A stretch of 35,866 nucleotides of DNA from Thalassiosira profunda (GCA_036939355.1 JALLAP010000050.1:1-35866), one strand, 5' to 3'; positions 1 through 11,883 are shown, numbered from the stretch's first letter. The notes: generated by a model not told the origin, from the sequence alone. Made by a program: numbers and translations.

Positions 1-1442
1 CTACCGACTTTGTCGAAAAAGTTCATCGCTGCATGGGTCTCATGTTGCATGCCCCTGTCGCAGCATTCGTTGACGGCCAATACCAAATCGTCCCTCTGCG
101 CCCGTACCCGGCGGACAAACAGTGGGAAGAGGTGATTGGATTCAATCCTCTCGTGCACTTTTGCAAAGCAACGGTGGGGGGCGCGTACAATCTGACGCAA
201 TGGGCACGGACAGGCGAGGCGTTCCCAGAGATATCCCGTCCGACCGATCCAAACAATAGCTCCCGTGCTTTGCCCCATGGCGCTCACATCGATTTTGATG
301 TCATTCCGGTGAGCGCCTGCCCCGCCTCTGTTCTCCGACAGTGGCTCTTCTATCATGGTGTGCCTCTGCCTAAGTCCACGACGTCAAAGAAGGAGCTCGT
401 GGATCTGGTCAAGCAAGCACTGGAACTGGAGCAGTCTTTGGACGAAGATGCCATCGCGTCAGCCAACGCAGCGGCCGCGAAGTCGTACATTCCTATGGAT
501 AACATCCACGTGCTGTCCGCAGTTGAATGGAACACCGACAGAGCAGCTATACTTGCTGCGTTGCGAGATGACATGGGCATGCCACAAGTCGACTCGTCTT
601 ATATCAACACGATATTTGGAGAAGGCAAGAATGGCATCCGGGAGAGGGCCTGGCTCCGTTTTGTCAGCGGCCACTTGGACATCGAAACTCTGCAAATGGC
701 CGTCACGCAAATAAAAGTGGGTGAGAAGACCGAAGACGTGCGCATATTCGAGATGAAGGTCACTCCGAGCATGAAGAACGTCGTGTACAGCGTGTACATC
801 ATTGTCACGTCACAAGGCATTTACCTTCCCAAGGTATCGAAATGCGATTGCCCGAACGGATGGCTGTTCTGCAGCCACACACTGGCGTGTTTCCTGCTGA
901 TCCATCTGATCCAGACCCAAGTGGATTGGACGTTCGACGACGTCGTCCATTTCATGCCCGTCCCCATCAAATCGCTGCAAAGCTTCCCGTTGGCGGCGTC
1001 GTACGTCTTTGGCAAGCTCAAGGTATCGAGGCCAGGATCAAAGGCCGGAAAGAAGAAGACCGACGCCAACTACGCCAAGAAAATTGCAAAGAATATCGCC
1101 AGCGACATCCCGGGGTATTCCGGACGGTACAAAATCACCGACGCCGACGCCGCGGAGGAGAGCAAAGCCATCGCCGCGGATGCGGAGGCCAAAGCCACCG
1201 ACGTCAAGAGCATCGATTTGTGCCAGAGAGTTGCAGAGAAGGTAAAAGATGAGAAAGATGCGAGCAAGCGTCAGACGAATAACGATGCCAAGGTGACAAT
1301 CGCCGGCATCACAGCATACAATCAGAAACTGGTCGATGAGCGCCCAACCGACGCGGCCGCCCTTCGCAAATACCATAGGTACCACCGCCACGAGCGTCTG
1401 CATATTTTTCCTGTTTTCCTCTTGGAATTGCAAGCTTCTTGA
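1..1442 (+). CDS. Partial protein with SAP-like helix pair and SWIM zinc finger
   Basis: The reading frame is open from the window edge (base 3) to the TGA at 1440-1442, so the 5' end is missing and the first ATG at 33 is probably internal. Counted from that ATG, residues about 99-134 form a SAP-like helix-turn-helix (ASVLRQWLFYHGVPLPKS followed by KKELVDLVKQ). A SWIM-type zinc finger follows, with C271, C273, C280 and H282 (C-x-C-x6-C-x-H). The tail is rich in Lys, Ala and Asp. SWIM fingers occur in MULE-type transposases, MEKK1 and SWS1-like proteins and bind DNA or protein; SAP motifs bind DNA. No catalytic domain is visible in the part seen, so a host chromatin protein and a transposon-derived protein are both possible. 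The last 25 or so residues are low complexity and could be readthrough of an unrecognised intron. Confidence 0.6.
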   Translation, partial: TDFVEKVHRCMGLMLHAPVAAFVDGQYQIVPLRPYPADKQWEEVIGFNPLVHFCKATVGGAYNLTQWARTGEAFPEISRPTDPNNSSRALPHGAHIDFDVIPVSACPASVLRQWLFYHGVPLPKSTTSKKELVDLVKQALELEQSLDEDAIASANAAAAKSYIPMDNIHVLSAVEWNTDRAAILAALRDDMGMPQVDSSYINTIFGEGKNGIRERAWLRFVSGHLDIETLQMAVTQIKVGEKTEDVRIFEMKVTPSMKNVVYSVYIIVTSQGIYLPKVSKCDCPNGWLFCSHTLACFLLIHLIQTQVDWTFDDVVHFMPVPIKSLQSFPLAASYVFGKLKVSRPGSKAGKKKTDANYAKKIAKNIASDIPGYSGRYKITDADAAEESKAIAADAEAKATDVKSIDLCQRVAEKVKDEKDASKRQTNNDAKVTIAGITAYNQKLVDERPTDAAALRKYHRYHRHERLHIFPVFLLELQAS

Positions 1443-1580
1443 ATTCACATCACCTTCTCACTTTGACCATTGACGAAGCTTGCAAAGATCCAAGCGCGCG
1501 TCGACGATGCCGTTTCTGACGCCAAACATCTAACAGGCGCCCGCCCCCTCCCCATAAAATCAGCGCCCTCCTCTAGAACC

Positions 1581-2753
1581 ATGTTATCCCTCCTGCGCCC
1601 GTCCATCGCTTCCTCTGCGCTGCGAGCGGCGTCGCGCCGGCCGGCCGCGAGCGCCTTCCACCACCAGCAGCAGCGTTCGGAATCGACGCTCGTAATTGCA
1701 GAGCCGAGCAGCGAATCAGCCCTCGCCCCGGCCACCCTCTCCGCCATCTCGGCCGCGTCGAAGCTGCACTCGGGGCCCATTTCCCTCCTCACCTTCTCCC
1801 CGCCCGGCGCCGTCCCGGAGGCCGTGTCGACGGTCATTCAGGCGAGCGCCGACGGGCACTCCAGCCTCCTGGCAGAGACGGTGACGAGCGCGGTGGTGGC
1901 CGCCAACGAGAAGCACGGCTTCAGCCACATCGTGACGGCGGCGACCAAATTCGGCGCCAACTATCTGGGCAGGGCGGGGGCGCAGCTGGGCGTGTCTCCC
2001 GTGTCGGATGTGGTGGAGGTTCTCTCCGAAGGTATGTGTTCGGTGTTCCGTGCCAGATGCAATTGAGATGACTTGCACACATCATGTGTCATCGACCGGC
2101 GGGACGCCAGCAGAAGGGAATCCAACCGTGCAGAATTGATTACTGATACAATTCACTCACATCTCTGATATTTTCACCACGCAGACACCTTCGTTCGCCC
2201 GCTCTACGCTGGAAATGCTCTGGCCAAAGTCATCTCCAAAGATTCCCCGCTGAAACTGATTTCCGTCCGCCCCACTGCGTTCGACAAGGCGGAAGCCAAC
2301 AGCGACGCCGCAGCCACCGAAACTCTCGACACGCCCGCAAACGAGCTAACGGAATGGCTATTGGAATCAGTGTCCAAATCGGAGCGTCCGGATCTTGGTT
2401 CGGCATCGGTGGTCATCAGCGGAGGTCGCGGCATGAAGAATGGCGAGAATTTTGCGCTGTTGGAGGCCCTTGCAGACAAGCTTGGAGGGGCGTTGGGAGC
2501 GTCCCGCGCTGCTGTCGATGCGGGATTTGTTCCGAACGATATGCAAGTGGGACAGACTGGAAAGGTGGTCGCGCCGGACCTGTACATTGCGGTTGGAATT
2601 TCTGGGGCCATTCAGCACTTGAGTGGGATGAAGGATTCCAAAACAATCGTGGCGATCAACAAGGACGCGGAGGCGCCCATCTTCCAGGTTGCAGATTATG
2701 GGTTGAAGGCGGATCTGTTCGACGCCGTGCCTGAGCTGACTGAGAAGCTTTGA
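1581..2753 (+). CDS. ETFA: Electron transfer flavoprotein alpha subunit, mitochondrial
   Basis: Two exons, 1581-2031 and 2185-2753, joined across a 153 bp GT-AG intron whose removal gives the family sequence [12 protein letters not shown]. The product is 339 residues, the usual size. ETF-alpha with ETF-beta carries electrons from acyl-CoA and other matrix dehydrogenases to ETF-ubiquinone oxidoreductase. The N-terminus ([20 protein letters not shown]) is a typical Arg/Ser/Ala mitochondrial presequence. The C-terminal half has the FAD-binding signature: [20 protein letters not shown], then [18 protein letters not shown]. The ATG at 1581 was chosen because the leader starts there. Strong assignment. 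Confidence 0.96.
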
Positions 2754-2807
2754 GGGATGCGCCAGAAGAAATCCGTGTAATGTGTTGTGATAGAGGTTCG
2801 TTGTTTA

Positions 2808-3608
2808 TTATTGTTTGTCGCCGCCATTACTGCGTTGATAAAAATATCGCCCCAATGCGATTGCATCCATTGTGACTGCAAAGTAACAGGGCCCAGTGAT
2901 GCTTGACAACGCCAAGCTGCTGTATTCATCCCCAAGAATCTTTGACGCAACGCCAGATATAAACTCCGATTGAAAGAAATCCCCGCTCAGAGGCAAATAA
3001 TCTGCTGATTGTGGAAGATAATGCCAGAATCCACTGCTCACGAAGGGCAGCTCGGATAGAGGCCCTCCAAACGCAGTTATCGTCGCCGCCAACAAAGCCA
3101 CTGTTGTCCGGTCCAGCGTTGCCCATTGCAGTAAATCGGCAGCCAGCAGGATAGCAACATTGGTTTCGGCGCCCAACGCGAAAGACGCGCTCCCCATTGC
3201 GATAGCATCGTGCGTTTCCAAAAACTCTGACATTTTGATAATGGCGGCAGTGCTAGCGACTGCAAAGACGGCCCTGTTTCTGAGTGCATCAATGCTCTCA
3301 TTTATACCACCGCCAGCGGTAGCGTAGCCCCCTGAATCTGAAAGCAATACCAACTCGATCACTCTCGGCAGAATATAGCCAAGCACGAGGTATGCCACGC
3401 CGAGCAGAGGAGGAACCGCCCAGCTCGAACAGAATAGCGGCTGCGATGCCGCTGACGCTGCATCGACGGTGATGGGCGCGATATCATAAGCCAGGAGGCA
3501 TTGATTGTGGAGAGAATCGACTAGAGGCCCAACAGTCGCGCCGACGAATAATAAGGGAGCTGCCGTTGCCTTCGGCGGGAGTAGCGGCGGCCTTGATGTT
3601 ACTCTCAT
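2808..3608 (-). CDS. Insig-like multi-pass membrane protein
   Basis: A single-exon protein of 266 residues from the ATG at 3608; codons further upstream in this frame have no ATG. It has about six hydrophobic segments. Conserved-looking pieces fit the INSIG family: an early segment with GATVGPLVDSLHNQ, then SSWAVPPLLGVAYLVLGYIL (Insigs have a W-V-P-P turn at the same place), a segment with LAATITAFGGPLSELPF, and a C-terminal segment near ITGPCYFAVTMDAIALGRYF. Animal and yeast Insigs are ER proteins that hold SCAP or HMG-CoA reductase in a sterol-dependent way. The role in an alga is not known from sequence. It is divergent from the SAP gene, whose chosen start lies 252 bp away, and its stop lies 54 bp past the ETFA stop (convergent). 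The assignment rests on motif order and could be wrong at the subfamily level. Confidence 0.6.
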   Translation of the reverse strand: MRVTSRPPLLPPKATAAPLLFVGATVGPLVDSLHNQCLLAYDIAPITVDAASAASQPLFCSSWAVPPLLGVAYLVLGYILPRVIELVLLSDSGGYATAGGGINESIDALRNRAVFAVASTAAIIKMSEFLETHDAIAMGSASFALGAETNVAILLAADLLQWATLDRTTVALLAATITAFGGPLSELPFVSSGFWHYLPQSADYLPLSGDFFQSEFISGVASKILGDEYSSLALSSITGPCYFAVTMDAIALGRYFYQRSNGGDKQ

Positions 3609-3724
3609 GGCGTCGCGCGGGGGTGGCCATAACGACAGCGGCTCTGCATGCAGAGTGAGTGGGATTTTTTTTGGCGCGGCCAATTTTTTCAGGCATCATT
3701 TTTCAGGTGCACCGTCATTTCATT

Positions 3725-3746
3725 CGGTGCATGCATGCATGCACCG
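3725..3746. repeat. Perfect 22-bp palindrome in a divergent promoter
   Basis: The sequence has a CGGTGC arm, a core of TGCA/ATGC repeats and a GCACCG arm, and equals its own reverse complement over 22 bases. It lies between the Insig-like gene (ATG at 3608, minus) and the SAP gene (ATG at 3861, plus). It could be a site for a dimeric regulator acting on both genes; it also contains overlapping SphI-type GCATGC cores. Function is inferred only from position and symmetry. Confidence 0.6.
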
Positions 3747-3860
3747 TCGACCGTCGCTACTTCCGCTGCCTATCAACAGCAATGTCTCTCGACGCGCTCC
3801 TGTTCGCCCTCGGCGGGTATCCGCGGAAGAAGGCGTCGAAGAAGAAGGCCACAAAGAGCT

Positions 3861-4958
3861 ATGTACCAAAATTGGTTTGAGAAGCTGCAGCTCGACGAAC
3901 TCAAATCTCTCTGCCGCGCGTCCCTGCTGCCCGTGTCTGGCACGAAGGCGGCCCTCTGCGAGCGCCTCTGCGAGGGCGAGCTCTCCAGCCCGTATGCTTA
4001 TGAGTACGCCCCTGAAAAATTCTCGCGGGCCCGCATGGAGTACGAGATAGGCTCCTTGGACTTCGAGAATTACGGCAATGTCGGGATGGCAGCCCCCCCT
4101 CCGGCGCAACAGGGCTCGAAGCGCTCGTCGGGGTACTCCAACGACGATCTGAAGAAGATGTGCTCCGAGAAAGGACTTAGCAAGTCGGGGAAACGCTACG
4201 ATCTCGTCCTCCGTCTCTTGCAGCACCAGTCGGGCACGGGCGGTGCGCCGAAGCGCGCGGCGGGGACTGTGGACGAGCAGGGCAACTTCCAACCCAAGAA
4301 GCGGGCCAAGTCGATGAAGGTTCCCAATGTCGAGAAACTCGAAGAGCGCATCCTCAAGAAGTTCTTCCCATCGGACGAAAAGACCGCAAAGTGGGGCAAC
4401 AACAAATACAAATACCACCCAGCGGACTGCATCAAGTATGCGTGTGACATGTTGGAAAAGGAGATCTTTGAAAAGGAGCTGTTCGAGCGGGGCGAGGAGA
4501 AGGTGGCGTGGGATCTCATCAACGCGATTCTCTATCGCATCACCGTAGGCAATGTCGAACGCCGCAGGGAGTGGGCAGCGGAGCAGAGGGCCAGCTCCAA
4601 TGGAGGTTGGATCATTCCCATCGGTGGTACTGACTTCTATTTGGGAAGGTGCTCCTCTGAGCTCGCGTATGACTTTCTCCCGAAAATTGTGGCGGCCATG
4701 AAAGCCACGAGTTCGAAAAGTGCGTTGGATGAGCTCGCCGGAGATACCCTCTGGGAGTTCCAGACGAAGAAACTGGGCGAGTGCTCCGAGTACGATCGAG
4801 TGTCGTACCCCATCAAGGGCACCTTTGACACGAAGAAAGAATCGTTCAAGGCCATCCTAAATGAGTACATTCCTCGCAAGGAGTCGACGATGACAACCTC
4901 GGAGAGGATCCAATGGGAGACGAAGGAGTACTTTCCCCAGAAGGAATCGACGGCCTAA
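3861..4958 (+). CDS. Protein with two SAP motifs, unknown function
   Basis: Single exon. From the ATG at 3861 the product is 365 residues. The first SAP-like motif starts almost at once (LDELKSLCRASLLPVSGTK), and a second (YSNDDLKKMCSEKGLSKSG) lies near residues 97-130. A basic patch (PKKRAKSMK) near residue 150 may be a nuclear localisation signal. The C-terminal 200 residues are a mixed helical region with Trp and Tyr that I do not recognise. SAP motifs bind AT-rich or scaffold DNA, so a nuclear DNA-linked role is likely. An in-frame ATG at 3648 would add 71 Arg-rich residues, but it lies only 40 bp from the divergent gene and the added sequence looks non-coding. An out-of-frame ATG at 3782 opens a 32-codon frame overlapping the chosen start. 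Confidence 0.75.
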   Translation: MYQNWFEKLQLDELKSLCRASLLPVSGTKAALCERLCEGELSSPYAYEYAPEKFSRARMEYEIGSLDFENYGNVGMAAPPPAQQGSKRSSGYSNDDLKKMCSEKGLSKSGKRYDLVLRLLQHQSGTGGAPKRAAGTVDEQGNFQPKKRAKSMKVPNVEKLEERILKKFFPSDEKTAKWGNNKYKYHPADCIKYACDMLEKEIFEKELFERGEEKVAWDLINAILYRITVGNVERRREWAAEQRASSNGGWIIPIGGTDFYLGRCSSELAYDFLPKIVAAMKATSSKSALDELAGDTLWEFQTKKLGECSEYDRVSYPIKGTFDTKKESFKAILNEYIPRKESTMTTSERIQWETKEYFPQKESTA

Positions 4959-5211
4959 GACGTTTGTCAAGCTGTTTCATACAGTTGTGCTGGTGTTGTG
5001 GTGTTGTGCATTCATTTAAAGATATTGGTGGAGTTGGTAGAGCCATCCAGCCGCAGTGTTAACGATAATCGGAGAATTGGTTTGTCGTTGTCGCCGGCGC
5101 CCATTTGCAGCTGCGATCATCCCACATATTTCTATGTTTCCCGGGCAACCCGTTCACCCCACCCCACACACTTGTTTCAGAAGCTCCCACAATAAAACCA
5201 AAGTGCTGGCA

Positions 5212-5727
5212 CTACGGCACGCGGATGATTCTCCTCATTCGCTCCTCGATTCTTTGTTCGGTGATGGGCGCCGCTTGCGCCAGCCGATTCACGCGCTTCC
5301 GTCCCTTGTGCCCGGTGTTGTGCTGTTTGCCCTCTTTCCCCCTGATATTCATTGCAATGTATTTGGGGCGTCGAAGAAGTTGGATTAGAGACGATGTATG
5401 AATAAGAGTATCTGCATAGGTGGTGGAGGTAGATTGCCGTAGATTTCCGTGTAGCGGAACACCTGCACCAACACCTAACTGATGATGCACATACCTTTTG
5501 ATCCTGCCCTTTCCTCTCACAATAAATCTCTTCGCCGCGCTTTTATTCGTCTTCAGGCAGCTCTTCTCGCGCAGCCCACCTCCCATCAACGCAAGGGGAG
5601 ATTCCATCCTGATGCCGAACGATCTCCCGAAATTAGTGCAGACACGGCCGAGAGGAGAGAAGGGGGGTAAGGAGAGCGACCGCAGCGACGATGGGACGGC
5701 CCTCCGCAGCGCGCCGCTGAACAACAT
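5212..5727 (-). CDS. Mitochondrial ribosomal protein bL35
   Basis: Two exons, 5727-5495 and 5341-5212, with a 153 bp GT-AG intron (5494-5342). Joining them gives 120 residues. After a mitochondrial-type leader (MLFSGALRRAVPSSLRSLSL) comes the bL35 core: LKTNKSAAKRFIVRGKGRIK, then across the splice R-GKEGKQHNTGHKGRKRVNRL. This matches the bL35 pattern of K-T-x-K-A-A-x-K-R-F, a basic loop, and a His/Lys/Arg-rich second half. The protein sits in the large subunit of the organellar ribosome. Mitochondrial rather than plastid targeting is inferred from the leader, which has no signal peptide. The ATG at 5727 is the first real ATG in the frame. The gene is convergent with the SAP gene across a 253 bp gap (4959-5211) in which I see no other gene. 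Confidence 0.88.
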   Translation of the reverse strand: MLFSGALRRAVPSSLRSLSLPPFSPLGRVCTNFGRSFGIRMESPLALMGGGLREKSCLKTNKSAAKRFIVRGKGRIKRYVHHQLGVGAGVPLHGNLRQSTSTTYADTLIHTSSLIQLLRRPKYIAMNIRGKEGKQHNTGHKGRKRVNRLAQAAPITEQRIEERMRRIIRVP

Positions 5728-6517
5728 GTCCGACGCGTGGCTGATGAAGATTGGAACTGAGGAGCGGCGGCGGTGAGGAGGTGGGGCGGGCCGCACAGGG
5801 GTCGTCTAGTCGCAGAGGTGGTGGTGAAAGTGAAAGGGTGGTTAGTTGACGGACAGCGTGCGTGAGCGGACAGGCTGCGGACAACGGAGCACTCAAGGCA
5901 CAACTCGGGCCTGGCCAGGCTATTACATCGCGTCGTCGGTGGGGGCGATGAATCACAGGCTCGAACGTGGCGGCCCCCGGCGTCGAGGTGGATCGCGGAG
6001 GGTGTTTGACATCACATCACTTGCAAAGAGACCCGTGCTCGAGCGGCCGCCAAAACGAGGCCGAGCCGATGACGAGCGACCGTCCCGAGGTACAGCCGAT
6101 GGCGTAGGCGTGGATGAGGAGCGACGCCGGCCGGAGGGAGCGCGTCGAGTTCGTTGGATAAGCGAGGTGGGCGATACATCGCCACGATGGGAGGAGATGT
6201 GATGGCCGTCGTCCCGCGCTCGAACCGCCGCCTGTACGCGGCTGTGACGATGGCAAGCGGCCGTACCGACGCGAATAAAGGTATGGGTGGAGAGATGTGG
6301 AGTGCAGCTGTCCGCTGCCGCGCAACCAGCGGCGCTACCAGGCAGGAGCCGGGTGTTCCCCTGGTGTTGATGTTGGTGGGGGGGCAGATTTCACTTGCCC
6401 AAAATAGTACTGTTTCCTACGTTGATTTTCTACGTACTTGCCTTGGCCACAGATTTTCTGTGGCCAGTTTTTGTGCGTGGTAGCAGGCCTGCTGGCGGCC
6501 TGGCAACCTCTCGAACG
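5728..6517. other. Long divergent intergenic region, bL35 / glycosyltransferase
   Basis: About 790 bp lie between the bL35 start (minus) and the glycosyltransferase start (plus). Open frames here lack a convincing ATG, are Arg-rich and resemble no family, so I regard them as chance in GC-rich DNA. A short hairpin at 6444-6466 is the only structured element I noticed. The stretch presumably holds the two 5' UTRs and promoters. A non-coding RNA cannot be excluded by eye. Confidence 0.5.
6444..6466. repeat. 10-bp stem hairpin upstream of glycosyltransferase gene
   Basis: TGGCCACAGA, a TTT loop and the exact reverse complement TCTGTGGCCA lie 52 bp upstream of the ATG at 6518. The hairpin could be a structured 5' UTR element or a protein-binding inverted repeat. 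No family assignment is possible. Confidence 0.5.
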
Positions 6518-8079
6518 ATGGTGAACCTCAACTCGCGCCGAGGGGCGGCCGCGGCCCGCCACCACGACCACCACGGCTGCATCACGCGCATGATACAGGG
6601 ATTCGTCGCGTTCACAGTCTCTGTCATCGTGTTTGGCTATTGTTACTTCCTGTCGTCCTCAATTGCAACGGGCGATGGAGGTGGTGGGAGTGGCAGCGGC
6701 GCCGATGCCAACAGCGGCATCCGAGGGAGCAGCATCGGCAGAAATACTGCGCAAGTCAACGGAATGCAACCCATCGCGACGATAGGATACGCGGTGACTG
6801 TGTCTGGTTGTCCAAAGGAGGGCTCGAGAGGAGATTTTGGTGCAGGCATCTCCGACGGTGCAGCTGTATTGAAGCACTCCATCCACCTGAACTCGATACA
6901 CAACCACGCCCAAAGCCAAAGCCTATACGACTACCAGATGTACGCCCTCGTCCACCCGGAGGCAGAATCCTGTGCTCGACCCGCTCTGGAACCGCTGGGG
7001 TACGAAATCCTGCTGCGAGACGTCCCTGTGCCGCTGGACCAAATCGAGGGGCAGTTCCTCCGGGAGAAGGTGCCCTCCAACGGCTGCTGCGGAGAGAAAG
7101 AATTTGTCAAGCTGCACGCGTACACATTGACGCAACACCCCGCCGTCGTACATTTGGATTTAGACACGCTCGTGCTCAAGCCCATGGATCGATTGTACGA
7201 TGCAATGATCAACGGCGCGCCGAAGGATGGGAGCAGCGGAGGCATCGACGTGGCCTTCGGTGATCCGCTTGTTGCAACTAGCCCAATCAATGCATTTTTT
7301 ACGAGAGATTACAACATGAACCACGCCAGCATGAAGCACGCTGGGGCTCAGGGTGGGTTCTTGGTTCTGAGACCGTCGCAAGAGGTGTACGATGAATTTG
7401 TGTCGATCATCCGGAAAGGCGATTTCCGACAGGGCTCAGGATGGGGTGGCGAAGGATTTGGTCCATTTTACGGGGTGAGTGGATTATGCTTCGTGTGTAA
7501 TATCGGCCAAACGTCACTGCTCTGGCAATTCATTCTCAACACACTCTACCGCGTGTCCAGTCGATGACATTTCAAGGAATAATCCCTTACTTCTACGATC
7601 ATTTGCATCCCGGAACTGGAGTGGAATTAAATCACTGCGTGTACAACAACATGGCCGACAATCCGCGCGACAAGCCAACCCGAAACGATATCGTGAGCGG
7701 CCACTGCAGAGACGGATATAGACGACCCGACAAAAACGATCAATGCGAGGATTGCCGTTCCCGACCGTTGGAAGATGTCGTGACCACCCACTTTACACTC
7801 TGCCAAAAGCCGTGGGAGTGCCTTCCGCAAGACGGCGATAGAATACAGGAACGGCTGTGTCGAAAGTTTCACGGCGAGTGGTATCGCGTGAGAGAGGATC
7901 TGGAGACGAACATTTGGGGTAGAAAGAGCGTTCAGCTGGAGAATGCAGACGAGGCAAAGAAAGAACGCGGAGGCGGGTATCAGGTCAACCATTTTCGGGG
8001 CTATTGCAAGGAGCATGGCAAGAAGGGATACATTCGGGTGGAGATTCTGAGCACAGGTGAGGCCGCCGCAATGAAGTGA
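6518..8079 (+). CDS. GT8-like type II membrane glycosyltransferase
   Basis: Two exons, 6518-7474 and 7561-8079, with an 86 bp GT-AG intron in phase 0. The product is 491 residues. A short basic/His-rich cytosolic tail is followed by one membrane anchor at about residues 27-48, which is the type II layout of Golgi enzymes, then a Gly/Ser stem. The catalytic part starts near IGYAVTVSGC. It contains KLHAYTLTQHPAVVHLDLDT, where D214 and D216 form the DxD motif that binds the metal and nucleotide-sugar. After the splice comes GSMTFQGIIPYFYDHLHP. The fold resembles glycogenin/galactinol-synthase type GT8 enzymes. The C-terminus has many Cys, fitting a disulphide-bonded lumenal domain. The sugar and acceptor cannot be told. 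An in-frame upstream stretch begins only with TTG, so the ATG at 6518 is used. Confidence 0.8.
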
Positions 8080-8409
8080 AGAGAAGCACCCGGAGCAAGG
8101 ATAGACTGGTTGTGCTCCACGTCCTGTACTCCGTACATCGGTAGGTACTTACTAAGCGTGGCTTTGCAGTGCAATGCAGTGACTCACAGTGACTCATCGC
8201 TCGATGCACCGCTCCGCCCCGCCGCGGGCGCCGGTTGCTCGCGGGCGGCCCGGCGTTGCCAGCAACCATCTTCTCGTCGCGGGGGTAGATATCGAGTGAC
8301 TTGATAGGCAAAATTGCTGCGGAAGCGCTTTGGCTTCCGTCGTGCTCTCTGGAGGGAAGAACAACACGGGTCGCCCGCCGCGGGAAAAGCACGTGTGGTG
8401 GACGGGACG
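8080..8409. other. Intergenic region and promoter of the plastid-protein gene
   Basis: 330 bp lie between the glycosyltransferase stop and the next ATG. The clearest element is a tandem pair of TGACTCA sites (8177-8196). The rest is GC-rich without a supported gene. Confidence 0.5.
8177..8196. promoter_or_regulatory. Tandem 10-bp repeat carrying two TGACTCA sites
   Basis: CAGTGACTCA occurs twice back to back, 214 bp upstream of the ATG at 8410. TGACTCA is the classic AP-1/Gcn4 bZIP site. Two sites exactly one helical turn apart would place two dimers on the same face of the DNA. The regulatory role is inferred from the motif, spacing and position. Confidence 0.4.
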
Positions 8410-8958
8410 ATGAAGTTATTCTGGTTTACGCAGCTCCTCTTCCTCTGCTCGGTATCGGATGCATTCTCCGGTGGCGGGAGAAGCAACGGCAATAGGGTAA
8501 CAGCCGCGACGTCGCATCAATTGCAAGAGGGCGCCGCTCATGGGGATATGATCACAAATTTGCATTTGAATGTGGCTGCAGCTGCATTCATGCTGGCATG
8601 TTGGTACCCGCTGGACGCATCGGCGGCACCGTTCAACGATATGCCGAATCCGGCAGCATCCAAAGTTACAGCAAATTCGGGTTACAGCCTATCAGATACC
8701 GCTGCCTTCAAGCTGTTGCCGAGACAACCTGTATTATCGGGGGCGGTGAAAGAGCTGAGAGATTTGCAAGATTTGCAGGACGACCGGCTAGCTGCATGCG
8801 CAGACAAAGGCCAAATGTGGGAGCAGTGCTTCATGTACGGCCAAAGCGACGGCGTGGAGGTCAGAGGAGCCGACGAGGGCCGAATGGACTATCAGTTGAT
8901 ATCACCTGTGGGTTCACTGAATCTTCCACAAGATACAAAAAAGATACCAACGTGGTAG
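8410..8958 (+). CDS. Putative thylakoid-lumen protein of a complex plastid
   Basis: A protein of 182 residues from the ATG at 8410. The leader has three parts. A signal peptide, MKLFWFTQLLFLCSVSDAFS, ends in an A-F junction like the ASAFAP motif of stramenopile and related plastid precursors. A short Ser/Thr/Arg transit-like region follows. A second hydrophobic stretch near residues 55-75 ends in ASAAP, a typical thylakoid processing site. The mature part, about 110 residues, has paired Cys (AACADKGQMWEQCF) and no motif I know. It probably acts in the thylakoid lumen, perhaps with a photosystem, but that is inference. The gene is convergent with the BEACH gene and their stop codons lie only 59 bp apart. 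Confidence 0.65.
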   Translation: MKLFWFTQLLFLCSVSDAFSGGGRSNGNRVTAATSHQLQEGAAHGDMITNLHLNVAAAAFMLACWYPLDASAAPFNDMPNPAASKVTANSGYSLSDTAAFKLLPRQPVLSGAVKELRDLQDLQDDRLAACADKGQMWEQCFMYGQSDGVEVRGADEGRMDYQLISPVGSLNLPQDTKKIPTW

Positions 8959-9017
8959 CCACAACGCTCAGGTGTTGTTGGTGAGATGGCCAGGGAGATA
9001 AGGGCTGAGGTTCTGAT

Positions 9018-11607
<2,590 letters not shown>

Positions 11608-11883
11608 CGTTTGACAGTTGGAACTGGTTGATGGAACGTCCGCCAGCTCGAGCGCGCCGCAGGAGGCCTCGAGAACACACTCACGCCCTTTTCACACGCC
11701 ACCGCCGAGGATGCTGGGCAACTCTTACAATAGGCGCCAGTTGCTGGCCTCCGCCACTCCACAGCGATGCCAACCCGTGCACCGCCGCAGGTGTTGCAAT
11801 GAGCGGGGAGTGAGGAGATGAACAGTCAACACGCTACGAAAAAAGATCTCGTTTTTGCACAAGTTGCACGCATGTGCAAGCTA

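Noticed and set aside
3648..3860. Upstream in-frame ATG extending the double-SAP protein
   Set aside because: The added 71 residues are Arg-rich, cross the promoter palindrome and begin 40 bp from the divergent gene; the SAP motif starts right after the ATG at 3861.
5846..6202. Open frame of 118 codons between bL35 and the glycosyltransferase
   Set aside because: It begins with TTG, is Arg/Gly/Glu low complexity and shows no family motif.
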